Shown piece by piece: positions 42,401 to 53,152 of a stretch of DNA of 64,000 nt; the first letter of the stretch is position 1, and each line of letters begins with the position of its first letter. Where the stretch lies: assembly GCF_905220415.1 (NCBI RefSeq), contig NC_059537.1:14277795-14341794 (forward strand). The letters run 5' to 3'. The notes under the pieces are model-generated. The model saw nothing but the letters and a program-made list of their open reading frames with translations. It ran no database searches and was not told where the DNA came from. The stretch comes from Colias croceus (taxonomy: Eukaryota; Arthropoda; Insecta; Lepidoptera; Pieridae). The position numbers were made by a program, and so were the translations under genes.

Positions 42401-42999
42401 TTAAATATGTATTTCTCAATATTTTCAACAAGTGGCGAAGTGGTGTGTAGCCACAAACAGAAGTTCAAATATCATCCAACGAACAAATTTTATCAAAGCT
42501 TCTGATGTTTAAAAATTGTTAAGAAACGAATACATAAAAATACATATTATAATGAGCTAATTATATTAGGTACTCGTGTGGTCACGAAAGTGGTCTAGCA
42601 GCAATCCGCCTCTAAGGCGCCATTGTAGTAAAATAAAATACATGGGTTCGTTTCCCGCCGAACAAAGCTTTCGCAGTTTCAAAAATATTTACCGTTGAAC
42701 GAGTAGTCTATGTAAGATAATGTAGATACAATAGATAATAAACGAAAAAACATCAAATTTTTCTCCCTTATTTAAATAGTTAGCAATCTATTCATTTCAT
42801 AATCTTTGTGAATTTGATGTCCTGTATACAATAATTACCTGTATATGTTGATTCAGATTATTAGGGTCTCTATCTTCAAGTACCTCCCGTACACCACTGT
42901 TTGGCTTCGATACCTCCATCACTTGCACCCTCACCGGAGTATCAGCCACCAGCACTGGTGGTGCTGAACCCGGCTCCGGGATATCAGGCAACAGCTTGG
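33411..42999 (-). CDS. Cav: caveolin, three 3' exons (first exon not found)
   Basis: Caveolins are hairpin membrane proteins that build plasma-membrane caveolae. Exons 5' to 3': 42999-42839, 35341-35162, 33599-33411, with GT-AG junctions and frames that agree. Visible protein is 175 residues. It contains EDRDPNNLNQHIQ (the family's RDP..LN segment), IIWDDVIGEPEG (counterpart of the FEDVIAEP signature), the scaffolding part SHFCFRHARNWCYIVLSVLV, a hydrophobic hairpin APPCALVLGVGFACLAFE, then QIWCATPCLRCVKIYL and VAPLMDAVGNACRHIRVNMR, with several cysteines in the C-terminal part that could be lipidated. Exon 42999-42839 starts in mid-frame after an AG, so at least one upstream exon with the ATG is missing; it may lie in 43000-45848 or further right. 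The 7.5-kb intron holds foldback elements and hexamer arrays. The family call is firm. Confidence 0.88.
33668..33708. repeat. (TA)n dinucleotide repeat
   Basis: Nearly pure TA alternation over about 40 bp, self-complementary, in the caveolin intron. Confidence 0.9.
34121..34321 (-). pseudogene. C-terminal remnant of a pogo-like transposase
   Basis: On the minus strand the frame reads LPSPKLVDLITKMQQQ, then AFGKHLIWPSDSPLKKK and FATTSKKWQDYWVSKEKEKK. This resembles the tail that follows the DDE domain in insect pogo/Tigger-type transposases (WP followed by Lys-rich segments and ATSKKW). No DDE core or helix-turn-helix was recognised, so it is at best a fragment. The call rests on memory of family style, not on a search. 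Confidence 0.4.
36209..37243 (+). mobile_element. foldback element, copy 1, complete
   Basis: The first part is a long inverted repeat: left arm 36209-36380 and right arm 36470-36644 are almost perfect reverse complements around an 89-bp loop. A unique stretch follows with GAAGCGCTTCG, then GGGGGCACTGCCGTGCCCCC (37219-37238), a 3'-end hairpin followed by AGATA. No ORF. Copies: 40306-41286 (left arm lost) and 56460-57486 (complete). The 3' hairpin recalls Helentron-type elements, but no class can be assigned. Confidence 0.85.
37294..38133. repeat. (GTGTCT/GTGTCG)n hexamer array, about 840 bp
   Basis: Uninterrupted GTGTCK hexamers with occasional variants (GTCAGC, GTAATG, GAGTCT, dropped bases). 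It generates long open frames coding (SV)n on plus and (TD)n or (TQ)n on minus; these are repeat artefacts. It begins 50 bp after foldback copy 1 ends, inside the large caveolin intron. Confidence 0.97.
38598..39116. mobile_element. GC-rich palindromic MITE between hexamer arrays
   Basis: Left end GGGTTCATACGCACTATGCG and right end CGCATAGTGCGTATGAACCC are exact inverted copies; the match continues through CCGTCCGGCTGACCGCA and its complement at 39060-39078. The left end is itself a hairpin (about 38605-38704). The segment GCGGGTAGCCG recurs in both orientations. Element of 519 bp, no coding capacity, no clear target duplication. Superfamily unknown. Confidence 0.85.
39295..40305. repeat. (GTGTCT/GTGTCG)n hexamer array, about 1.0 kb
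   Basis: Second array of the same hexamer. It runs directly into the right arm of foldback copy 2 at GGTCGGTCAGCCACATATTT, where intact copies have loop then GGCCAAGCCACATATT. Long (SV)n and (TD)n frames in it are artefacts. Confidence 0.97.
40306..41286 (+). mobile_element. foldback element, copy 2, left arm missing
   Basis: Right arm, unique stretch and 3' hairpin (GGGGGCACTACCGTGCCCCC, 41262-41281) are present, but the left arm and loop are replaced by the hexamer array. It also has an insertion (about 40525-40735) absent from the other two copies. Confidence 0.85.
41287..42838. other. caveolin intron, low-information stretch
   Basis: AT-rich. Two degenerate tRNA-like heads with B boxes lie at 42277-42287 (GGTTCGATTCC) and near 42647-42658 (GGTTCGTTTCC, with TGGTCTAGCAGC upstream), probably old SINE heads. 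No exon seen. Confidence 0.35.
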
Positions 43000-45848
43000 C
43001 TGTTAAACGACAGTTTCAAAAAACCGGCAATGCACGGTGTATCCGCGGCTTTATGGAATTTATTAATCTGTTGTTTTAAAAAATTGTAATCTCATGATAG
43101 CCGCCTAAAAAGTTCAAGATTTCAAATTTGGAATGTAGCTTTTTATTGTCTGTAATCAGAATGATAAGAAAATTTTATAGTGAATCTGGAGTTCCTTATT
43201 TGTACGTAAGAGTTTGTTATAAGTGTAAGTAACTAAATTCGCGTGCTATCAACACAGTTTGTAAGCTCACTACTGAAAGTTATTATCAATCCTTTCAGTG
43301 TAAGCTATGCAATCCATAGCAAGCGAATGAAATAATAATTATATGAATACTAAACTACTTATGTAATTTTTTACTGTAATACACATTGAAGGAGTATTTT
43401 AAAAGATTTACAGATCGATTACGATTCTATTAATAATAATAGGTATAAAATATTATCTATACTCATTTTAATGTATCTACTCATACCAATTGGTTGGCTA
43501 ATGGTCTGGGTGTGAAAAATATTATTTATCTTTGTAGGTTACTACAATTCGGACAATTAAATGACAATGATTTTATAGCTTACCTACCTATGTGTATAGA
43601 ATTTTTAAATCGGTCAAGTAGCTTTTCTACGTATCGTTCAAACAAAAGTCAAATAATTCTTTTTTATTGTGTAATATTAGGTTTGATATTAAATTAAAGA
43701 GTAGTACGAAATATTTAAGCTATACACTGGACGAGATGCCTTGAACAAAGAGATATGCGCATGCGTGGCGACTGTTATTCAAAAGTCTAGCACTATACAT
43801 TAGGTTTAAGTTTTTATTCATAGGGCTTACAAATTACTAATCAGGGTATGGGTTCTTAAAAAAAAGCCAGGGCAATCTTTTACTCATTAAAGAATGAATA
43901 TTTTTCTTAGGTAGGTTCTAGTCACTTCTAGATATATATTATCATCTAATATACCAATTTCAGGTAACACTGATTCTTACAAAAGGTAAATAAAAACACA
44001 GCATAACTTGTTGTAAATATATGTATTTTCTGATAAACTTATACAGCTATATACATTCACCGTCATATATTATATACACCTTATATCTTAACGTAAGTAC
44101 ATTAGGTATATAAACCGTTGAGCGTACATATGGTTTATCGTATAAACATAAACAGTCTTAATGTATTCTTTATTATTGCACCTATTATTCTGTTCAATGA
44201 GAATTGATAAGAAAAACATAGTTTAACCGTCGTAATTTATAAATAAGCAAAAATGCCAAAAATTTTTGTCAGTTTTATGAAGAAATCTCGCTAGGTATAT
44301 GAATATTGTATTCAGACTCGTCTTTGTTTATATTTAACTAGCGGTCCGCCCCGGCTTCGCCCGTGGTACATATTTACATTTTCTCTGCATAAGAACCATC
44401 CTCATACTTCAAGGAATATAATAAAAAAAGAATTATCGAAATCGGTTCAGCCGTTCTCGAGTTATGCGCTTACCAACACATTTTGTGATTAATTTTTATA
44501 GTATAGATTTGAAAGCTCTTTTTATCAACTCCCATCAAACAGACAGTTTATGTTACAAAGATGATTGGACGGAGTATAAAAATCTTAAGTAAACGAAAAG
44601 TTGTAATAGCCAAAAAACGAAAAGAAAACATTTTGCTACATTACAATCAATAAAAATAACATTTGTTCCGGTTACAATTAACCTGGTTTCGTGGACATTA
44701 CCACATGAAATACTATTTATGGGTTACGAACCTTTTAATGGTGTTGCCAGTCGCAATGTAATTGGATCGCTGCAACAGAGTAAATATACACAAATGGAAG
44801 GCATTTTTATTTGTAGCGCTTTAAACAGTGAAGCTAAAGTAATAAATAAGGCACATAAGGAAAACATTGGTTGAAATATTTTTTAAACTGGCAACACTTT
44901 TCAGCACCAATGAAGTTACGTATCTTTACTTTATTCGTATAAATGGAAATAGGGTATAATATTTAAAAATAATGGTATCTAAGTTATTTAAAAATATACA
45001 ACCTAATTTTTAATAGAAAAGATTACAGCGAATAATTTACTTAGCACCGTAAATTAAGAATTAGTTATTTATTAATTAGTTTAAAGCTTCAGTATTTTTG
45101 CTTCAATTGACGGCGATTGCATTGAAATGAATCAATTACAGTAATGAAAACTTAACTATCTTCAAAATTATACATCATCTTAATTTAAGAATAACTTATG
45201 ATTAAGTAAGTAAGTACTTAATATTATAATCTCTCGAAATATTTAAGTTATAACTAACTTATTTCATTAATAATGAGAGACAGAAGAAAATAATTACAAA
45301 ACGTTAATTTGAACACAGACTAAATAGTTCTATTGCGCGCTAACAGATATTAAAATAGCACCCAGTTTTGGCGGTTATATATCTCATATAAAATGGTATT
45401 AGAAGTTGTAAAAGATAAATACTAACTGACCAATACGAAACTTGAAAAACAGATAAAACTTCACTGTAAAAGGGAAATAAGATCGTTCGTTGCCGTTTGA
45501 TATTTTAATTTTTTCAACAAAAAGTTTCCCTCCAAAATTCGCAAACTGCACAGCAAACTATCAAAATTAGAAACGTCAAACATAGTTATTAGTAGGTATT
45601 TTCGTTAGCTTTTTATTTAGAATAAAGGACCCTTTAATATTTGTAAAGTTGTTTTTTCGGAAACTTATTGAATCGAAAAACGTGCATGTGACAACACAGC
45701 CTGTAAACTTCTCAAAAATACTTACTACGCGTACTGGCCAGTAAGAAAAAAAAATATTCTTGACTATTTATTTTTAAGTGATATTATTTTGATCTTTTAT
45801 TAAACATTTTTCAGTACGTAGATGTTCTAGAACACACTCGAATATTCT
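43000..45848. other. spacer that may hide caveolin exon 1
   Basis: No exon could be supported. Apart from the Helitron at 44338-44507 it is AT-rich. A minus-strand AATAAA at 45612-45617 may be the poly(A) signal of the coiled-coil gene ending at 45849. Confidence 0.4.
44338..44507 (-). mobile_element. short Helitron, 1027-1589 family
   Basis: CTAG at 44338 (plus CTAGCGGTCCGCCCCGGCTT), interior AAATCGGTTCAGCCGTTCTC, 5' end TCTATACTATAAAAATTAAT on minus at 44507. Compact internal-deletion form of the 1027-1589 element. Confidence 0.82.
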
Positions 45849-48800
45849 TTATCGTATAGCGACACTAGCCCGCGCTGGTCTGGTGGGTCGCAATGTTGGT
45901 ACAATTATTGGTTCTTCAACGTCTTCCTTTGTCGTTTCACTGTAAAACAATGTTAGATTGAGATTCAATTACATTTTTGTTAGACATTAATTGATATTGG
46001 TACCAACACGTATGAACAAAATATAGAACTGAAAGGGAAATTGAAGAATGATTAAGTTTAATTTGAGAAGTCTATGATTAACTTTCGTATTATTTTGTCA
46101 AAATATTTTATCTATTCAAGTCATCAACCTTTTTTTTGATGTAGGATCAATAATTCCACCTTCGACAGAAATTATTTTTTTTAAATTAAGCGTCTACAAA
46201 ATGTTAGGCTAATTACTGAAGCACTCACCTTATTTTGGAAAGCCAGTTAGTTATATCTACTCTTACTCCTTCACCACCTTGAGAGAAATAACCATTGTTA
46301 ATACAAACTAAACATGCTTACACTAGTCTTAAACCGAGTATCTACGTATCTGAAATAATCACTTGGATTTTTTTTTAATCACCATCACTTCTTCCAGTAG
46401 AAATTACTTTAATGAAATCAGACAAATATACTTAAATAATTTTAAACTATATCCAAGCAAAATCGGATTCATGCAAACTTAGGGATCTATTTAATTCAAG
46501 GGTTTTCAAATTTCATGCAAGTAAAAGTCAATTTTAACAAAACCGATCTTTATTAAAAGCACATAATCTCGCATTACCTTTCCATTCTTCCCAAGTACCA
46601 AAAATTTACTAGAAACTTCCTAATATTATCTTTTACCATCTGAATCATTCATCTGAATGTATAGTCATGCATAATAAAATATTGCTAGAACTTTAACGTA
46701 TTTCTATACAAATATTATAAAGAGGAAAGGTTTGATTTTTTGTTTGTTTGTTTGTATGAATTGAATAGGCTCCGAAACTACTTGGCAGATTTGAAAAATT
46801 CTTTCACCATTCGAAAGCTACATTATCCACGAGTAACATAGGCTAGGTTTTATCCCTGAAATCCCACGGGAACGGGAACTATGCGGGTTTTTCTTTGAAA
46901 ACGCGGGCGAAGCCGCGGGCGGACAGCTAGTCATTTATAAAGAACTAGCTGTTCCGCGCGGTGTTGCTCGCGAACAACCATAAACTAGTATTTCTATAGG
47001 TAATCTGAATTCTGTCTATAAACTTCTCGGTCTATAAGCGTTATACACACGTTACACTGCAAAGTTTAAAATCCGTTGAGTTATTTTGTTTGTATGAGTA
47101 AAATCATTAAAATCAAAATTCATCCAAAATTTCGAGCTTAAATTTTAACGATAATTTGTGCTAATTTCACTTTTGTTAAAAAACACTGTATTGTCATTCA
47201 GTTTTATACTTCAGTAATTTTTTGTCCTTTAACTCACGCGAAAAGTTATTTCGCGGAAGGGATTCATAGATCATAGTTTTGATTATAAATCAGTATCACG
47301 TACCATTTTTTCCTTCCAAGGTCAAACCCTACATGCGTAATCTTTGTTATATTTTGAACCAGAGCACGTTTGTGCGTGATTTACAGTTCAAAAACAGTCT
47401 TATCTTGACGTGTTTTGATGGACTAAATACTTTGTTGAAGATTAGCCTGTGGTTGAAGTATAAGCGTTAGCTAAATTTTAAATTAACGGCAATTGAAACA
47501 GATTGCCAGACCTATCTTTTTCTTTTTTTTTGTGACAGGTAATAAGGTGAGGTAAGGAAAGGTTTTTCGTAATTGTTTCTATATTTTTTTTAATATTTAA
47601 TAAAATTAATTAGGTATAACATTAAATACAATCAATACATGAGTATGGCCGCCAAATATTGTACAATAACAGTCGTGAAATCGTAACACACCGTAACATA
47701 CGTGAATGATAGTAACATACGTGATTTTGTTAAGCCTAGTGTACATTACAACTAATAATGCAGGAGATTTTTTTTACATTTCTGTTTTATATTGTTAATT
47801 AAATTATTTGATTAAATTACTTTAAAACTCAATAAAACAAATTTAAATATTAAAGAAAAAGTTTTATTTCTCAAATTTTGTATTTCTATAATACTTACAA
47901 ATGCAAGAATCATTCACAACTTATGATATTAATTACGAATACGAATTATTATAGTTAAAAAGTTACTAACTTCCGAAACATGATAGTTTTTGAAGTGGGT
48001 TCTCTTTATGTAAAAAAGTAAATTTTTAACTTTAGATTCTCTAGTGAGTACTACCCCTAAGAGCCGCTCACGGATGTTACGTAACACAATAGTAACACAT
48101 GGTATCATTCGTGAATAAAAATATGGTTGGACATAACCTAAAAAGCCTTTATTCGCCAAAGTATTGTAGTAATAAGACGCCGCATAGTTTGATTTGTTAC
48201 TAGAACACTAAAGCTACACACATAATTTAAATAATATAGTAAATTTGTATTCTTACCTTGCATAATTCTCACTCAAAATTATTAAAATGTTGCAAGCAAA
48301 AATGCCGACTACCTTTCGATTAACTTTGACAGTAACAAAATGGCGATTTTTTTCTAAAGGTTGGCCAACATGTAAATCGGTGTTGCCACTACTTAAAAAT
48401 ATTTTTGTGGCTTGGATATCTAGTTATTTAGGGTGTTATTTTATGGTAACCGTGCGTGAAGTATCATTCGTGAAAAAAAGTGAGACATAGTTTTAAGTGA
48501 GTTTTATATATTCAAACTCAAAACTCAAACTCAAACTCAAACATTTATTTATTCAATTAGACTTCTTCGAGAAGCACTTTTGAAACGTCAATACATATTT
48601 TTAACATTTACCACCGATTCGGAAAGCAGTATCTATGGAGAAGAATCGGCAAGAAACTCCATAGTTGCTCTTTTAAATCATTTCAGTATTACAATTTAAT
48701 TTTACAAAATATGTAAGTAACTGTACGTATATATTATCATAATATGCCAAAGAACTGTCCTGTGGTTTTTACGCGACAACCCTCCATGGGTTTTTATCTT

Positions 48801-51800
48801 CCATATATTCCTTAATGCTGTAATAGGCTCTCTGAACTAATACGTTAATACTACTAATACGTTAATATATATTAATTTCTTTTATGTTATTTTTATTAGA
48901 ACTTGTTAAAACTATCCACAAGTTTACAGAATAATTTAGAAATATCAAAATTTTACAGGTATCAATAGATTTTTGCATAATTTTGTGACTTCAAAGTTCA
49001 AAGTGTGAGATGACTAAGTGGGACACATGATTTTAGTATGGAAAGGAAAATAAGCATTTCAAAAAAAAATTGAGCTTGTTAAAGGCACTCAAAATTAATT
49101 TAAATTATTAATACAATGATAAATATAACATAGTGAAGCTGAAACTATTTAAAAACTACCATAATTACTATATAAAAAAATCTGGTGCTATATAAAATGA
49201 CAAGGACATTTTTTTTTCTTGAATGTACAATTTTTGGCGGCCATACTCACATAACAAATTTGTTCTACAGTGAAAATTTTCCAACTTTATGGTCCTACAT
49301 ACCATCCAACTACCCTCCACTTACCTGATCTTAATAGGCTGTCTCAACGATATCTCCGATCCCGAAGACGAAGGTGATCTCGTAGCGAGTAGGCGGGGCG
49401 GGCGCGGGGTGCGGGGCGAGTGGGGGGAGTGGGGGGAGCGGGGGGAGTGCGGGGAGTGCGGGGAGTGCGGGGAGCGCCCGCCCAGCGCGAACTCCAGGCG
49501 GTAGTTGTCGGAGCGCGGGCTGCCGCTGAACGAGCCTTCTACACCTGGAATATTATGTTTATGAGTACGCAATAAATGGAAATGTTTGTTATGCTTTGTA
49601 AAGTGAAAATAAAGTGGTGTTTTTTAAGCTATTGCATAGCTTCTATCGCGGGCCTTGAGCGCGGGGACCGAATCCAGAAATTGCGTAACGATGAACCTCA
49701 CGCTCCCCACTCCGACGGGCGGAGGTGTGGGTTGAAGGCATAGCATGCAATAGCTTTACCGCGGCAGTCCCCGAGTGCCACACGTCGTTTTTTTTTAAGC
49801 TATTGCATAGCTTCTATCGCGGGCCTTGAGCGCGGGGACCGAATCGAGAATTTCCGTAACGAAAAAACCTCACGCTCCCCACTCCGACGGGCGGAGGTGT
49901 GGCTTGAAGGCATAGCATGCAATAGCTTTACCGCGGCAGTCCCCGAGTGCCACACGTCGTTTTTTTTTTCTATGTTCCTCACCAAATCCTTTATGAATAA
50001 TTGAATAGTAACTTTTGGATCGTGTGCTTCCAGATCTCTAGCAGTACCTAATCTATAAAATTTACCACGTTCGTGAAATCTGGTAACTTCTTTTTCAGTA
50101 AAACGGTAAAAAGATTAATGAGAAACTAGTTAAGGCATTTATAAAACCTATTTGCCCTCCGTCGCGATATGTAGAAATAGAAAGCGTTTTATTTGCCACC
50201 ATGTAAAAAATATAAATCTCAATAATCTAACACAGAACAATCAAAAATCACAGAAAAATCTAGCAATATGTGGAAAAGAGTTCCTTTTAACATTCAAAGA
50301 CATTCATTTCATTGGCATTTATAAACCTATCCTTCTTTATCGTTTGTTACCTACATTGTACATAGTGGAAACTCCGGATATACAAAGGGGTTAGCATAAA
50401 ATGTATGTTACTGTGGCAAGGTTAAATTCTTTTAATGCATCGCGACTGTTGACTCACGTAGGTGTGGTGGATAATTGCCAGCTATCGGCGATTAGAAAGC
50501 ACTCAGTGAATATTTAAATGATATATCGGTTTGTAGTTAGTGTTTAGAAACAGTAATAGTTTTTTATTTGGTCAAGTGTTTGGAAATATTCTTTGACTCT
50601 TTATTTATAAAAAGAGATTAATTAGAGGAGTTAGGGATAAATCTGGACTAAAAATATGCTGATTTTGAAAGGATAGGTAACCTGTCTTTCCTTATTTGAA
50701 AATTAATTGATTAGTGAAAAAAAGTACCTACCTACTTCAACACCTTGATATTTAAGAGATGTACGTCCAATTCAAATAGTTTTATATAGCACTAGCTTAC
50801 CGCCCGCGGCTTCGCCCGCTTTCTCTAAAACGATTTGAGATTTAAATTAACCTATCTCTCAAGTTGGATCGAACTGCACATGGTGTGCGAATTTTATTAT
50901 AATCGGTTAAGTGGTTTAGGAGTCCATTGAGGACAAACATTGTGACACGAGATTTATATATATTAAAGAAGATTACTATTACATGAAGTCACTAGTTGCC
51001 CTCGAGACAAGGAAAATATAAATTATGTTTTATAATTGATCATTCGCACTTACAAACAATAAGTTTATATAATCAAATCACGTAATCAGTAAGTAATATG
51101 GGCTGGCGGCCTCGACATCGCTTCATGTGGGACATACATTACATTTGCATTCATTGACCCTTTTTTCTAGCATTTAGTATGGTAAGAGATAATTTTAATT
51201 ATTTATGCAAACGCTGCCTGGTAAATAAGAATTTACTGCAGTTACTATTTTTTCCTTTTCTTTTTTAAAGTTTTCATTCGATGTAAAAGAAATGAGGGGG
51301 ATATCAATTCGCATTTGGGAGAACAGATTTTCATGTTATTTTAAGTTGTTTAGGTATTTAAAATTTGGTTTTTCTTATTTTCTAGCGCTCTAGTTTTTTG
51401 TTAAATTTTTTTGAAATGAAATTTCTTTAGGCGCGTTGACAGTCGAATTTAAAGGTCGCGTCATGGCAATACCGTCACGTCATGAAGTAAGGCGACGATT
51501 TTGGTATCTTTGAATCTTGCCAAAAAAGTTTTACTTCTGACACGTGTACTCGTCATACACGCTTTTTTAAAGTTGGTGTATCTTATTTTTTAAGAATTTA
51601 CTTTTTTGTCAAAAAATTTTTTTTTCAATACAATATCGTATCCCTGTATAGCTACTGGCTCACCGTGCGCGTGCGGGTGGTGCGTGAGCGGCATGCGCGC
51701 GCAGGCGGGCGGGTGCGCGTGCGCGTGCGGCTGCGCGAGCGGCGCCGCGCTCCAGTCGCGGTACACGCGCCGCGCCGGGCTGCCGTTTGTGCGCCACTCC

Positions 51801-53152
51801 GAGAGCTCCACGCTGAGGACCTAAAGGAGAACACATTAACTCGTTGTATGTCAGATTTTACAAAGGTCGACGGATGAAACAAAAAAAGTGTGCGTGTACT
51901 ACACACGTAAGAAGTGAAACTTCTTTATGACCTTATTTTTCAAAAAATAATTTACTATATGCAACTTTACAGAAATACGTCTAATCACGCGTGGTACGGT
52001 GGTAGGGATAAGAAAAAGATGGCGCGTAACGAAAAAATGTTACACTAAATTTTTTTTCCAACCCCGTTAAAGAAGTTTTACTTCAAAAAATTGCCTAAAA
52101 AAGGTGAATACATAGGAAATGACTGGGAAGACATAAGAAAATGCCTGCCTCTGCCATCTAAAATAATCGTACAAAACTCACACAGTAGCATTCAAATACT
52201 CAGGGTATATAAGACACACAAAGTATCCTGTCCGATATAACGGAATTAATCATTAAACAAAATATTAATTTGTCTCTAATATACTATTATTTCAGAAACA
52301 TTTGTGTGACCACTCATAATTATTATTTATTATCGAGGTAATTATTATCTAATAGGGAAAAATCTCTCAATCATAAACACTCACCGGTGTAGAACTCTTA
52401 CTCCGACCACTGATATCAGAGCCATTGCTCGTCCTGTTCCGATCTCTGCTCCTCTCTGGAGACTCGCGACAGGAACCGTCGGGATCATCGCGAGACTGGA
52501 AGGTATAGATACATTTATTAGTCATTTTATTGACATACATGTTATACCCATAACAACAGTTCTAATTAGTCTTTCTGTTCTAGTCTAATGAGTTGGAAAA
52601 GATGAACAAAACAATCAAATCAAAAATAGCCATTAGCTAGAGACTTACAAAATTAAATAGAAATATGGCTTACCTTTTGATGGTTTGAGGTTGGCATGCT
52701 GTTAGCACCACTGCTGACAAGCCGCAGTTGCTGTCTTATATTCGCCTTTTCCCTCGCTCGCTTGCGTTGGAACTCTTCTTCTACCCTATAATAGTATTTC
52801 TTATTAGTCAGGATCTTTACTTCGTCCATGTACAAAGTAAACATCCTGACTAAGAGAAGTATTTACAAACGCAGAAGAAACATTAGTAAAAGTTCTGCTG
52901 TTTTTACTTGTCCTAAAAAATCTTGGCATTAAGTATTTTTGGTTAGGTCAAATCTATCTATAAATTCAGCCAATCCATTTTATATATCTTCTATGTCAAC
53001 ACGCACCTCCTCATAGCTTCCAGCTCGGTTTTCCTCTGCTGCTCCTTCAGGTCGGCCTCCTTGGACAGCTTCTCAGCGAGTCGCCGCCTCTCCAGCTGTC
53101 TGACTGTGGACTGGAATGTGAACCTCTTGCTGCGGGGTTGCGGGTTCGTGCG
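45849..53152 (-). CDS. coiled-coil protein of unknown function, 3' seven exons
   Basis: Exons 5' to 3': 53152-53007, 52785-52674, 52495-52385, 51820-51664, 49544-49325, 46261-46229, 45939-45849, giving 289 residues plus stop; the frame is open at the 5' side, so the gene continues upstream, possibly beyond the window. The first two exons code a charged helix: KRFTFQSTVRQLERRRLAEK, then EEFQRKRAREKANIRQQLRL. Next is a Ser/Arg-rich segment (SPERSRDRNRTSNGSD), then HAHAHPP, a (SPH)n/(SPR)n run starting GGRSPHSPHSP, and a final EEPIIVPTLRPTRPARASVAIR split over the end. The 33-base exon 46261-46229 (VDITNWLSKI) is phase-neutral and could be optional. It looks like a cytoskeletal or adaptor protein, but I do not recognise the family and assign no function. 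Confidence 0.75.
46703..46930 (+). mobile_element. Helitron in coiled-coil gene intron
   Basis: Starts TCTATACAAATATTATAAAG, has GTTTGTTTGTTTGTATGAAT, and ends GAAGCCGCGGGCGGACAGCTAG|T at 46930 (22 bp, cited by position). Confidence 0.85.
46945..47110 (-). mobile_element. Helitron, reversed, adjacent copy
   Basis: CTAGCTGTTCCGCGCGGTGT at 46945, interior AAATCCGTTGAGTTATTTTG. The left side (5' terminus) is not well defined. End-to-end with 46703-46930, 14 bp apart. Confidence 0.6.
47111..48515. other. intron stretch with repeated GTAACA motifs
   Basis: No exon seen. Short motifs GTAACATACGTGA (twice at 47695-47731), GTAACACATGGTATCATTCG (about 48092) and AAGTATCATTCGTGA (about 48459) recur, hinting at an unrecognised degraded element. 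Confidence 0.3.
48516..48890 (-). mobile_element. 3' end of a LINE with (GAGTTT)n tail
   Basis: The minus-strand tail is a GAGTTT repeat (plus ACTCAAACTCAAACTCAAAC). The body contains TTAGACTTCTTCGAGAAGCA, GATTCGGAAAGCAGTATCTA and GGCAAGAAACTCCATAGTTG, a 3' region I recall as common in Lepidoptera. No reverse transcriptase sequence remains, so it is 5'-truncated. The clade is not assigned. Confidence 0.6.
49626..49786 (+). repeat. GC-rich 160-bp repeat, copy e
   Basis: First of a direct pair, 11 bp apart, both followed by CGTTTTTTTT. It is more diverged (ATCCAGAAATTGCG, GGTTGAAGG) than copy f. Confidence 0.9.
49797..49959 (+). repeat. GC-rich 160-bp repeat, copy f
   Basis: Second of the direct pair. 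Close to the apparent consensus. Both lie in the intron between coiled-coil gene exons 51820-51664 and 49544-49325. Confidence 0.9.
50792..50969 (-). mobile_element. short Helitron, third family
   Basis: CTAGCTTACCGCCCGCGGCT at 50792 and ATATATATTAAAGA at the right end. Nearly identical to 20809-20985 and 27229-27410, with intact CTAG. Confidence 0.85.
51911..52084. mobile_element. MITE with GAAGTGAAACTTCTTTA termini
   Basis: Left GAAGTGAAACTTCTTTA and right TAAAGAAGTTTTACTTC are inverted copies; interior has CAACTTTACAGAAATACGTC and GATGGCGCGTAACG. A reversed partner is at 61492-61672. A related inverted half (AAAGTTTTACTTCTGACACG, about 51527-51546) lies on the other side of the exon at 51664-51820. 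Confidence 0.75.

Noticed and set aside
46229..46290. Longer exon reading GEGVRVDITNWLSKI
   Set aside because: No acceptor keeps phase with the upstream exon without a stop; the shorter 46229-46261 exon fits.
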